Source: CAZGSG01 sp964528095
GTDB taxonomy: Bacteria > Bacteroidota > Bacteroidia > Chitinophagales > Chitinophagaceae
Length of the DNA stretch: 15,077 nucleotides
Direction: 5' to 3'
Assembly (NCBI GenBank): GCA_964528095.1
Contig: CAZGSG010000131.1
Location: forward strand, 1-15,077
The notes under the pieces were generated by a model, which saw only the letters and a program-made list of their open reading frames with translations, was not told the origin of the DNA and searched no databases. Both the position numbers and the translations under genes were made by a program. Positions 1-7,066 of the stretch are shown here, piece by piece. Position 1 is the first letter of the stretch; each line of letters opens with the position of its first letter.

Positions 1-205
1 CTTTATTTCAACCGATAATAAATGTATAAATAGCCAGACTATTCCTTAGCTCATTATCTCTGTTAGCTCTGTGTGAAACCTGTTACCGTGTTAGTGATGC
101 AGGAACAGGAAGAACAATTCTTCACTCTCTGGCATAGTTTCAAAGGAGCTAACAGAGATAATGAGCGAAGGAAAATGATCTCTTGGTTATACATTTAAAT
201 AATAG
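1..205. repeat. Palindromic dispersed repeat, copy 1
   Basis: The left arm (about 41-79) and right arm (137-175) are inverted repeats. The central 21 bases (49-69, GCTCATTATCTCTGTTAGCTC) pair perfectly with 148-167 and neighbouring bases. A weaker outer match pairs AAATGTATA near 20-28 with TATACATTT at 189-197. Between the arms lies a core (about 68-125) that recurs almost unchanged at 10147-10204 and 10506-10563. Inside the core, GAAGAA and TTCTTC (109-123) form a small extra hairpin. The first 129 bases match 10440-10567 at roughly 90% by eye. The left boundary may lie outside the window. It carries no open reading frame, so it is either a non-autonomous mobile element or a structured non-coding element. 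Confidence 0.8.
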
Positions 206-294
206 AAAACCCTCCGCTACCAGATACGCAGCCGCCGTTTGTAGCCGCAAACCCACCGCTAATAGTTTTGAAAATTTGCAACATCTTTCCGGCC

Positions 295-302
295 TAATTT
301 TG
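295..302 (+). promoter_or_regulatory. Bacteroidota-type -7 box for the lipoprotein gene
   Basis: TAATTTTG fits the TAnnTTTG -7 consensus of the Bacteroidota housekeeping sigma factor. It ends 19 bases before the ATG at 322. A TTTG at 275-278 could serve as the -33 element, though the 16-base spacing is shorter than usual. The call rests on pattern matching only. Confidence 0.5.
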
Positions 303-321
303 TACCCATAAAAAAACGGAC

Positions 322-1110
322 ATGAAAAAAACAGCCCCTTCCTTGTTGATCATATTATCGGTAGCCCTCTGCACCCTGGCTGCCTGCAATGCCAAAAAAC
401 TAAACGCGAAAGCAGAAGAAACCGCCACCGCGTTTTATACAGACCTGCAGAAAAAAGATTTCCAGTCGGCTGTCTCCTTATGCAGCGACAAAGGATTTAC
501 GGGCGATTCAAAAAAGGGCTGGATAAAATCGATGGAGCGCAATAGCACCCTGCTGGGCGAAGTAAAATCCTTCTCCAAAACCAATGGTTTTAATATCGCC
601 ACCTCCACTTCTTCCGGCACTACAGTTGCTTTTACATATGATGTACAGTGGCAGTTTGGTAAATCGCAGGACTCGATCTATTTTATAAAAGAAAAAGATG
701 GCAGCATGAAAATATACCGGTATGTATGGCTGCATAAAGATGCGGACTATATGATCGGGATGGACAATAGTGAAAAAGAATCAGGCCTGTATATGGATGC
801 GCTCAAAAGCAGCGATTATGAAGCGGCCACGGCACTTTGCGCAAAGGAGGCACTCAACATTACTCCAAAAGAAAAATGGGCTTCTTTTCTCGACAATGCA
901 GTTTCCAAACTGGGAAATGTATCGGCCTACACGGTGCTCAGGGATAGTTCCCGTTATCATATCGATGCTGAAGGTGATGCTGGCAAAGGCAATTACTATG
1001 ATATCCTCGTGCGTTCGCAAAGAACCAGGGGAGATGTGATGGAAAAACTGGTTTTCTTTCAGAAAGATTATACTAAACCTGTAAAACTTGCGGGACACTT
1101 TTTCCTGTAG
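322..1110 (+). CDS. Lipoprotein with two tandem NTF2-like domains
   Basis: This is a 262-residue protein with a type II signal peptide: positive MKK, a hydrophobic stretch, and lipobox L19-A20-A21-C22. Cys22 would be lipidated. The residues after it (NAKK) are not acidic, so the surface-export signal known from some Bacteroidota lipoproteins is not evident and a periplasm-facing anchor is more likely. The mature part contains two similar units, roughly 30-140 and 150-262. Each opens with a helix of the form xxYxDLxxxDFxxAxxLC, followed by a KxxWxxxxxxxxxxLGxV segment and a beta-rich half. This arrangement resembles NTF2-like lipoprotein domains of unknown function. The start is supported by the signal peptide and an upstream TAATTTTG box. 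The gene stands alone between a palindromic repeat and a convergent kinase gene. No enzymatic role can be assigned. Confidence 0.85.
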   Translation: MKKTAPSLLIILSVALCTLAACNAKKLNAKAEETATAFYTDLQKKDFQSAVSLCSDKGFTGDSKKGWIKSMERNSTLLGEVKSFSKTNGFNIATSTSSGTTVAFTYDVQWQFGKSQDSIYFIKEKDGSMKIYRYVWLHKDADYMIGMDNSEKESGLYMDALKSSDYEAATALCAKEALNITPKEKWASFLDNAVSKLGNVSAYTVLRDSSRYHIDAEGDAGKGNYYDILVRSQRTRGDVMEKLVFFQKDYTKPVKLAGHFFL

Positions 1111-1134
1111 GAAGTTTGTTTAAAGATCTTTTTT

Positions 1135-1353
1135 ACACGGAGGCCACGGAAAAAAATAGTTCATTCTTTCTTTCTGAATTACATGTCTGGTCTGTACAGT
1201 AAGTTATACGTCTACCCGAATTGGAAACACGGAATAGGCAGAGTCTGCGTATTCCGTGTTTCCATATTTTGAGGTCAAACGGGAGTAAATAATCAGCGAT
1301 AGAGTGATTGTCGGAAAGAAAGAATGAACTATTTTTTTCCGTGGCCTCCGTGT
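1135..1353. repeat. Concentric nested inverted repeat, possible bidirectional terminator
   Basis: Bases 1135-1174 are the exact reverse complement of 1314-1353, a perfect 40-bp arm containing ACACGGAGGCCACGG and a run of seven A. At the same centre lies a second palindrome, 1223-1263: 14 bp (GGAAACACGGAATA) pair with TATTCCGTGTTTCC, then one mismatch, then GCAGA/TCTGC around a single central G. The bases between the two layers pair only weakly. The element fills most of the gap between two convergent genes, where a strong hairpin could end transcription from both sides. Similar CACGGAGG-type palindromes are, from memory, frequent between genes in this phylum. Confidence 0.85.
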
Positions 1354-1402
1354 TAAAAACAAATAGCAGCCTCTTCCCCACCTCTTACATTCTTTAAAAT
1401 CC

Positions 1403-1460
1403 TTTTAACACATAGTATTGAGCTATCGAAATATGCTAATTCCATATCTCTGTGTTAAAA
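1403..1460. repeat. Short inverted repeat near the end of the kinase gene
   Basis: TTTTAACACA (1403-1412) pairs with TGTGTTAAAA (1451-1460) across a 38-base spacer, and TAG/CTC beyond it is only partly complementary. The right arm resembles the right end of the 1135-1353 element (both read GTGTTAAAA followed by CAAATA), so it may be a decayed relative. It lies just downstream of the stop codon of the minus-strand kinase and could act as its terminator. Confidence 0.5.
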
Positions 1461-1476
1461 CAAATAACAAACCCCA

Positions 1477-3504
1477 CTACCCATTAAAAGGAAATATAAC
1501 CACCAATCTGCAGCCCTCACCCTTCTGTGAAACAAAATCGGCTTTGCCATTATAAGTGATCGCCCGGCTTTTTATATTAGCCATGCCAATCCCTTCTTTT
1601 TTTGTACGCGGATCAAACCCCACTCCATCATCCGTAACAGCAATAGTAATGGAATCCATCTTTTGTGAAAGGGTGATCAGCACATTTTGGGCATCAGCAT
1701 GCTTTAAGATATTATTCAACTGTTCCTGCACTATCCGGTAGATGTTTATCTTGAACTTATCACTCACACTTCCCTCCATAAATGTTTCCATCATAGAGGT
1801 GATTTTTATTGGCGACACTTCCATCGTATCTCTCGACAGGTTTTCAATAGATTCACAAAGCCCCAGATTCGTGATGCTATCCGAGGTCAATTCCTTGGTG
1901 AGTTTGCGGATCTCTTCAATAGCAGAAAGTGTGTACCCCGAAGAGCGGCTTATGTACATTTCACTGTTCTCGCCCCCCCTTTTTGCCATTTCCAGGTAAA
2001 GTCGCGAAGCGCCCAGCAACTGGTTCACATTATCATGTAATTCCCTTCCAATAGAGGTCCGGGCAGTTTCTTCCGCTTCTTTTGTTGCATCCGCGATTTG
2101 TCGTTCCTTCAGGCTGATCTCAACAGCCAGTCTTTCTTCCAGTACGGTTTCCTTACTGATATCATGCATAGCTCCGATCATCCGGTAGGCTATGCCTGCA
2201 CTGTTTCGCAATACAATGCTGCTGCCCAGGATATTCGCCACTGTGCCATCAGCCTTTATGTACCTGCAATTGTATTTCCATTCTGCTTTATCGGACGCCA
2301 GCATCCGGAAAAAATCTTTTGTCAATGCTTCCCTGTCGTCCGTATGAATATGATCTTGCCAAACCTGTGCCGGTGTCATCTTGCTGTTGATTGGATACCC
2401 ATATTCCTTTTCATAGGCATCGCTGATGATTACCTCATTTGCTATAAGATCGATATCATACAATACATCGCTGGATGAATTGATAATAAGTTTGAAATTT
2501 TCCTTGAATTCTTTACCCTGGTTGGCATTATTGATGATGGCATTGTTTAACTTTTCTTCCAGTTCTTTCATCCTGCTAACATCTTCAGTGGCCCCGATCA
2601 CATGCAAAGCCATGCCCTTCTCGTTTCGTACAATAGTTGCACGGCTTGAAGTCGCGGCAAGGGTCCTGTCACGCCGCCTGATAAAGTAATTATCCTTCCA
2701 GGTTTTTCTTTTGGAATTAAGCGCCTTCCATATTCTCTTTTCCACACCATCGCGTTCTTCAGGAATGAGTTGATGTGCAAAATCAACAAACCTGATCATA
2801 TTACCCTTCACTTTATAACCAAACAACTCTTCTACACTATCACTCACATATACTTCACCGCTGGAAAGATCCCAATCCCACATCACATCAAAAGAAGCTT
2901 TTCCTATATGCTTTTTCCAGGCACTATTTTCTGCCTGCTCCATAGCGGCCTTTTGTTTTGCCAGGAGGATATCCTTTTGCACCTGCTTCTCCTTTCTTAA
3001 ATCTGTTTTCTTTTGCAGGGATATCGCAAGGCTGATATTCTCTTCCACGATCCTTATATTATTGGTATCGATATCTTTCTGAACCTGGATGCGTTCGGTC
3101 ATATCAACAATCGTAGTAATGGCATTCTCAATTCCATCGGTATCGGCAAACACGGCTGATGTGATCTCGCAACAAAGCTCCTTACCATTTTTCCGGATGG
3201 CATGCACCAGTCCTTTAGAATGTCCTTCCGCAGTTCGTTGCTGCATCATTTCTATAAAACTATCGTCGTTGATATTAAAGATGGTAGACCGGGTCCTGGT
3301 CAGTATCTCTTTTTTTGTGTACCCCAGGAGTTTGCATGCCGCTTTATTAGCGAGGATGATCTTGCCGGAACTTACCGTTGTAATAACATTTGGCTGCAGC
3401 GAATGATCGAATGCAAGATGGCGTAGCGTGGGTTCTGTTGCCTTGGTATGCATCGGGGCAACCACAGGCTTTTTTTTACTGGTTTTTCCAGGAAGTCTAT
3501 TCAT
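1477..3504 (-). CDS. Cytosolic three-PAS sensor histidine kinase (HisKA_3 type)
   Basis: I place the start at the ATG at 3502-3504 (MNRLPGK), giving 675 residues. The frame extends upstream to a TTG at 3616-3618, but that stretch looks non-coding. In this numbering the domains are PAS 1 (about 28-137), a charged, probably coiled-coil linker (132-197), PAS 2 (200-317), PAS 3 (336-454), a HisKA_3 dimerisation domain with the phospho-acceptor His490 in GRELHDN, and a HATPase_c domain. In the ATPase, the N-box is around Asn598 (NNILKHAD), the G1 box is DDGVGFD (625-631) and the G2 box is GIGMANIKSR (638-647). There is no transmembrane segment, so it should sense a cytoplasmic signal. HisKA_3 kinases normally pair with LuxR/NarL-type response regulators, and none is in this window. 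Its catalytic half closely resembles that of the kinase at 5060-6901, suggesting paralogy. The ligand is unknown. Confidence 0.9.
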   Translation of the reverse strand: MNRLPGKTSKKKPVVAPMHTKATEPTLRHLAFDHSLQPNVITTVSSGKIILANKAACKLLGYTKKEILTRTRSTIFNINDDSFIEMMQQRTAEGHSKGLVHAIRKNGKELCCEITSAVFADTDGIENAITTIVDMTERIQVQKDIDTNNIRIVEENISLAISLQKKTDLRKEKQVQKDILLAKQKAAMEQAENSAWKKHIGKASFDVMWDWDLSSGEVYVSDSVEELFGYKVKGNMIRFVDFAHQLIPEERDGVEKRIWKALNSKRKTWKDNYFIRRRDRTLAATSSRATIVRNEKGMALHVIGATEDVSRMKELEEKLNNAIINNANQGKEFKENFKLIINSSSDVLYDIDLIANEVIISDAYEKEYGYPINSKMTPAQVWQDHIHTDDREALTKDFFRMLASDKAEWKYNCRYIKADGTVANILGSSIVLRNSAGIAYRMIGAMHDISKETVLEERLAVEISLKERQIADATKEAEETARTSIGRELHDNVNQLLGASRLYLEMAKRGGENSEMYISRSSGYTLSAIEEIRKLTKELTSDSITNLGLCESIENLSRDTMEVSPIKITSMMETFMEGSVSDKFKINIYRIVQEQLNNILKHADAQNVLITLSQKMDSITIAVTDDGVGFDPRTKKEGIGMANIKSRAITYNGKADFVSQKGEGCRLVVIFPFNG

Positions 3505-3936
3505 ATAAGATAAGGTTGGAACAGCGAACTTATTCTCGGTCAATTGTTTTAATGAAACTGTATATACAATGGTAAACCTGGTAAAACAGTCAGGTGAATA
3601 TTCAAAGGCTTCAACCAATATACCGAAATCTTATTCCATATCAATTATTATCGTGTCAAAACGACCATACTTTGCTTATTTCTTGATTCATGTAATGTTT
3701 TTATAGTCTTTTGCCGTGTATACCCTTGTGCGCTCAACATGTAAAAATGTATCATTTTATATGGCGTTTTGTTACAGGATAGTGCAAATAGTTTACAACA
3801 TTCACACTTTTTGTGAAGCTTTACGTCAGTAACCGGCAATTCACAGATTTTATCTTTATATTGTCCCTGTTGCAACCCCCAGCCTCCACCAGGCCCTCCT
3901 TCGTAAGACATTACTCTTATCAACTAAACAAGTCCT
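3505..3936. other. Divergent intergenic region between kinase and AraC regulator
   Basis: This 432-bp stretch separates two genes reading outward. Its first 114 bases are open in the kinase frame from a TTG codon, but I regard them as leader. I found no convincing TAnnTTTG box for the kinase. On the regulator side, TATCTTTA at 3851-3858 is one base off the -7 consensus. A small inverted repeat, ATTCAC-N7-GTGAA, lies at 3800-3817. Nothing else is evident. Confidence 0.5.
3800..3817. promoter_or_regulatory. ATTCAC-N7-GTGAA inverted repeat, possible operator
   Basis: ATTCAC (3800-3805) and GTGAA (3813-3817) form a short dyad about 35 bases upstream of the -7-like TATCTTTA of the AraC-type gene. 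That places it near the expected -33 region, where a regulator could bind. A similar dyad lies upstream of the kinase at 7067. The motif is short and could arise by chance. Confidence 0.3.
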
Positions 3937-4506
3937 TTGAAGCTCTATATAAAAAATATGGTTTGCATTCGATGCAAAATGGTAGTAAAAGAAGAATTAA
4001 CAAAACTGGGACTACAATATAATTCGGTTGAATTGGGTGAAGCAGATCTTATGCAGCCCATCACAAATGAACAACAGGAACAATTCAGGGCAGCTTTATT
4101 AAGATCAGGGCTCGAATTGATGGACGATAAAAAAAGCGTACTTATCCAAAAGATAAAAAATGTGATCATTACGCTTGTGCATTACTCGGAAGAGCCACTG
4201 GCTATTAAGTTTTCTGAATTCCTGAGCCAGCAATTGAATCATGACTATACCTATCTCGCTAATCTTTTTTCGGAAGTACAGGGCACTACGATCGAAAAAT
4301 TCCTGATCGCGCATAAGATCGAACGTGTGAAAGAACTATTGGTATATGACGAACTCAATCTCACAAAGATCGCCTACCAGATGCACTACAGTAGTGTAGC
4401 GCATCTATCTGCCCAGTTCAAAAAAGTGACCGGTCTTACTCCATCGCATTTCAAACAATTAAGAGAGAAAAGGAGATCAATGCTCGATGATGTGGGAATT
4501 ATATAA
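3937..4506 (+). CDS. AraC-type regulator with N-terminal CxxC (HMA-like) domain
   Basis: The product is 189 residues. The start is a TTG at 3937 giving MKLYIKNMVCIRC. I prefer it to the ATG at 3958 because the first strand of the N-terminal fold (KLYIKN) would otherwise be lost, and relatives I recall begin the same way. Residues 1-63 suggest the ferredoxin-like fold of heavy-metal-associated domains, with the metal-binding pattern MVCxxC (Cys10, Cys13) at the end of strand 1, a helix, a strand (NSVELGE) and a second helix. Residues about 95-175 form an AraC-type double helix-turn-helix, including LTKIAYQMHYSSVAHLSAQF and VTGLTPSHFK. This suggests a DNA-binding protein that may sense a metal or thiol state through the CxxC. 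It is divergent from the kinase at 1477-3504 and 146 bp ahead of a cupin gene. Its targets are unknown. No metal transporter gene is nearby. Confidence 0.9.
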   Translation: MKLYIKNMVCIRCKMVVKEELTKLGLQYNSVELGEADLMQPITNEQQEQFRAALLRSGLELMDDKKSVLIQKIKNVIITLVHYSEEPLAIKFSEFLSQQLNHDYTYLANLFSEVQGTTIEKFLIAHKIERVKELLVYDELNLTKIAYQMHYSSVAHLSAQFKKVTGLTPSHFKQLREKRRSMLDDVGII

Positions 4507-4608
4507 CGAATATGTGTAGCTGTGTAATGATCCCTTACAAAAAGAATGACATCTTTGGCAAAGGCCTGTCAACCCCGTTTTTTAAAATCAACAATTCTGA
4601 ATCCCCAC

Positions 4609-4640
4609 TTGATCCTGGCCCTATTTAAACGTTATTTTTC
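4609..4640 (+). promoter_or_regulatory. Putative promoter of the cupin-kinase pair
   Basis: TTG (4609-4611) is separated by 21 bases from TATTTTTC (4633-4640), which differs from the TAnnTTTG consensus only in the last base. It ends 12 bases before the cupin ATG. The spacing is right for a Bacteroidota promoter, but the match is imperfect. Confidence 0.4.
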
Positions 4641-4652
4641 AAATTTCAGTAT

Positions 4653-5012
4653 ATGGATAAAAAAGGTGAACAACCGGTTGGCGCAGAATTGGAAAAATCC
4701 AAGTCGCATATCATTGTGGAGATCATCGAATATGTGCCCAACTCTGTGGTGATCAAAACGATCATCCGGAAGTCTACCGGCAATATCAGTGTGATGTCAT
4801 TCGATTCCGGGGAAGGATTGACCGAAAAGACCTCTCCTTTCGACACATTTGCACAGATCATAGAAGGCAAGGCCGAGATCGTGATTGATAAAGTGTCCAG
4901 TGTGCTCGGCTCAGGAGAAGGGATCATCATACCCGCGCATTCCCCGAATTTTATCAAAGCAAACGGACGTTTTAAAATGATCCTTACCATTATTAAAAGC
5001 GGGTACGAATAA
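4653..5012 (+). CDS. Small single-domain cupin protein
   Basis: This is a 119-residue soluble protein without a signal peptide. From about residue 45 it shows a conserved cupin barrel: ISVMSFDSGEGLTEKTSPF as the first motif, then the turn FAQIIEGKAEIVIDK, then GSGEGIIIPAHSPNFIKA as the second motif. In motif 1 the usual HxH metal ligands are absent (GEGLTEKTSPF), and only one motif-2 histidine (PAHSP) remains, so metal binding is doubtful and a ligand-binding or regulatory role is likelier. The gene ends 47 bp before the kinase at 5060 on the same strand and is probably cotranscribed with it. Small stand-alone cupins of this kind are widespread and their function is usually unknown. Confidence 0.85.
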   Translation: MDKKGEQPVGAELEKSKSHIIVEIIEYVPNSVVIKTIIRKSTGNISVMSFDSGEGLTEKTSPFDTFAQIIEGKAEIVIDKVSSVLGSGEGIIIPAHSPNFIKANGRFKMILTIIKSGYE

Positions 5013-5059
5013 ACTGGCAGAGCAGGCAAACCCTGTTCATTCACCCTATAATGTGAGTT

Positions 5060-6901
5060 ATGGCTGTAAAATCACTTTTAAAGGCAGAAGATGTGCCGAC
5101 ATACAATGGCAATAACGGTTATCCCGGGATCTCCATTACTGAAACCATCATCAATGGTTTTTTCACGGTAGATCATCAATGGACCGTAAGATCATGGAAC
5201 AAGGCCTGCGAAAGATTATTAGGTGTAAGGGCCCAGGATATCATTGGCAGAAATCTCTGGGAACAATTCGCCGATACCATCCCGTTGAATTTTTATACCG
5301 CTTATCACAAGGCATTCCTTCATGATATTCCGATCCGTTTCCAGGAATACTGGGCCGAGAAAGGCACCTGGTTCGAAGTAGTTACTTTTCATTCAGGCAA
5401 TACCCTGTCAGTCTCCTTTAAGAGTTATAGCCAGCCGGCTTACGAAGCACCACCGCAACAGCAATTGAAGGTATTGAACGAATTATACCGGTATGTGACT
5501 GAAGTGACCAACGATTGTCTGTGGGAGTGGAACTTCTCCGCCAAAGAGTTATTCTGGATAGACGGGGGGCATAACCGGCTTTTTGGCTACCAGGTTGAGA
5601 ACGCGCTAATACCTCAGAGCTTTTGGGAAAGCTGCCTGCACCCAGAGGATAAAGTACGCGTATTCACCAGTCTCGATAAAGTCATCAACAAAAAAGGTAA
5701 AGGGGGATGGGAAGTCGAATACCGTTTTAAAAAATCGGACGGATCCTATGCATATGTACACGACCGCGGACATATCATCTGTGATGAAGAAGGTATTCCG
5801 ATACGAATGATCGGGGCCACGCAAGATATCACCACCCGGAAAAAAGTAGAACTGCAATTACTCGAAAGCGAAAAAAAATTATCGCTTATCGCCAAACAAA
5901 CGATGAATGCCGTGGTGATCACCGACCTGGAAGGAAAGATCACCTGGGTCAACGATGCCTTCATGCATATCGCTGAATATACGGCCAGCGAAGTAATTGG
6001 TAAAAAACCTGGCAGTTTTCTGCAGGGACCGGATTCGGATCCTTCCACAATTGCCTATTTGCATAACAGAATCACTGAAAGAAAAACATTTGATTGCATT
6101 ATACTTAACTACAGCAAAACAGGCCGGAAATATTGGATGCAGATCCATGGCCAACCCCTGTTGAACGAAAAAGGAGAATGCGAGCGTTTTTTTGCCATAC
6201 AAACGGATGTGACAGAAAAGATGTTAATGGAAAATGCGTTAACCCAGGAAAGAAAGGCTAAGTTGGAAGAGATCACCGCCGCCGTACTAACAGCCCATGA
6301 AAATGAACGCGCGATGATCGGCAGGGAGCTGCATGATAACCTGGGCCAGGTACTCGCGGTCGCGAAATTGTATGTGCAAATGGCCGCTTCGTATGAAGAA
6401 AAAAGGGTCGCTTATTTGGACAAATCCTGTGAATACATTGTTCGCGTTATTGATGAGATCAGGAAAATAGCCAACACTTTTATCATTCCAGGCTTGCTGG
6501 GATTGAGTCTTGTAGAGAGCATAAATGGCCTTTTGACCGAACTGGCGAATGTTACCAAACTGAATATCCGTCTGTATGCCCAGAATTTTACAGAAGAGGG
6601 CATGAATGAAAAATTACAACTGGCTATTTTCAGGATCGTACAGGAACAGTTGAATAATATTATAAAACATGCTGACGCTGATAATGCCACTATTACTTTG
6701 ACTACAACAGTAAATACCGTTGAATTATCTATTAAAGACGACGGAAATGGTTTCGATCTTTCGACCACCAAAACCGGGGTAGGTATCATTAATATACGTA
6801 GCAGGACGCTATTACATGCTGGAAATGTTGTTATCCTTACTGCCCCTGGAAAAGGGTATGAAATGAAAATTGTATTCCCAAAAAGTACTACCGCTGACTG
6901 A
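5060..6901 (+). CDS. Cytosolic three-PAS histidine kinase with LOV-like PAS lacking the cysteine
   Basis: This is a 613-residue soluble kinase. PAS 1 spans about 25-125 and PAS 2 (PAS_3 type, ending MIGATQDIT) about 140-262. PAS 3 spans about 275-390 and looks strikingly like a LOV domain: ITWVNDAF, EVIGKKPGSFLQGPDSDP, LNYSKTGRKYW and a terminal QTDVTEK. The flavin-adduct cysteine of the GRNCRFLQ motif is missing; Pro317-Gly318 stand there. After a helical linker comes HisKA_3 with His425 in GRELHDN, then HATPase_c with an N-box at Asn533 (NNIIKHAD), DDGNGFD (560-566) and GVGIINIRSR (573-582). It should autophosphorylate on His425 and hand the phosphate to a LuxR-type regulator that is not encoded here. 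It lies 47 bp behind the cupin and 165 bp ahead of another kinase. Its C-terminal half resembles that of the kinase at 1477-3504. Confidence 0.92.
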   Translation: MAVKSLLKAEDVPTYNGNNGYPGISITETIINGFFTVDHQWTVRSWNKACERLLGVRAQDIIGRNLWEQFADTIPLNFYTAYHKAFLHDIPIRFQEYWAEKGTWFEVVTFHSGNTLSVSFKSYSQPAYEAPPQQQLKVLNELYRYVTEVTNDCLWEWNFSAKELFWIDGGHNRLFGYQVENALIPQSFWESCLHPEDKVRVFTSLDKVINKKGKGGWEVEYRFKKSDGSYAYVHDRGHIICDEEGIPIRMIGATQDITTRKKVELQLLESEKKLSLIAKQTMNAVVITDLEGKITWVNDAFMHIAEYTASEVIGKKPGSFLQGPDSDPSTIAYLHNRITERKTFDCIILNYSKTGRKYWMQIHGQPLLNEKGECERFFAIQTDVTEKMLMENALTQERKAKLEEITAAVLTAHENERAMIGRELHDNLGQVLAVAKLYVQMAASYEEKRVAYLDKSCEYIVRVIDEIRKIANTFIIPGLLGLSLVESINGLLTELANVTKLNIRLYAQNFTEEGMNEKLQLAIFRIVQEQLNNIIKHADADNATITLTTTVNTVELSIKDDGNGFDLSTTKTGVGIINIRSRTLLHAGNVVILTAPGKGYEMKIVFPKSTTAD

Positions 6902-6942
6902 TAAGCCCCTTACCTCTCTCGTTACATGCGCCTACTAAACTA

Positions 6943-6962
6943 ATTCACTTAAATGTGTGAAT
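6943..6962. promoter_or_regulatory. ATTCAC-N8-GTGAAT inverted repeat upstream of the short kinase
   Basis: ATTCAC (6943-6948) and GTGAAT (6957-6962) are exact reverse complements. The dyad sits 50 bases upstream of a -7-like TATCTTTA (7013-7020). The same half-sites and the same TATCTTTA box occur upstream of the AraC-type gene at 3937, which hints at a shared operator. The motif is short, so confidence is low. Confidence 0.3.
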
Positions 6963-7066
6963 AGTATAACCTATTAGCAGATACCTGTAACAAGTAGCCT
7001 GTGCAATAGATATATCTTTAAGCAATATTATTCCAATGCGCGTGTATTCAGCTAAAACTACAAAAA

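Noticed and set aside
1133..1381. Minus-strand frame across the concentric palindrome
   Set aside because: It is the translation of an inverted repeat, with an N-terminus and C-terminus mirroring each other through the palindrome.
3505..3618. N-terminal extension of the minus-strand kinase from a TTG codon
   Set aside because: The extension adds 38 residues with no recognisable domain before the ATG at 3504. The ATG-started protein already contains all domains.
4546..4752. Open frame of 68 codons upstream of the cupin
   Set aside because: It overlaps the cupin start in another frame, has no recognisable motif, and its composition looks like read-through of intergenic DNA.
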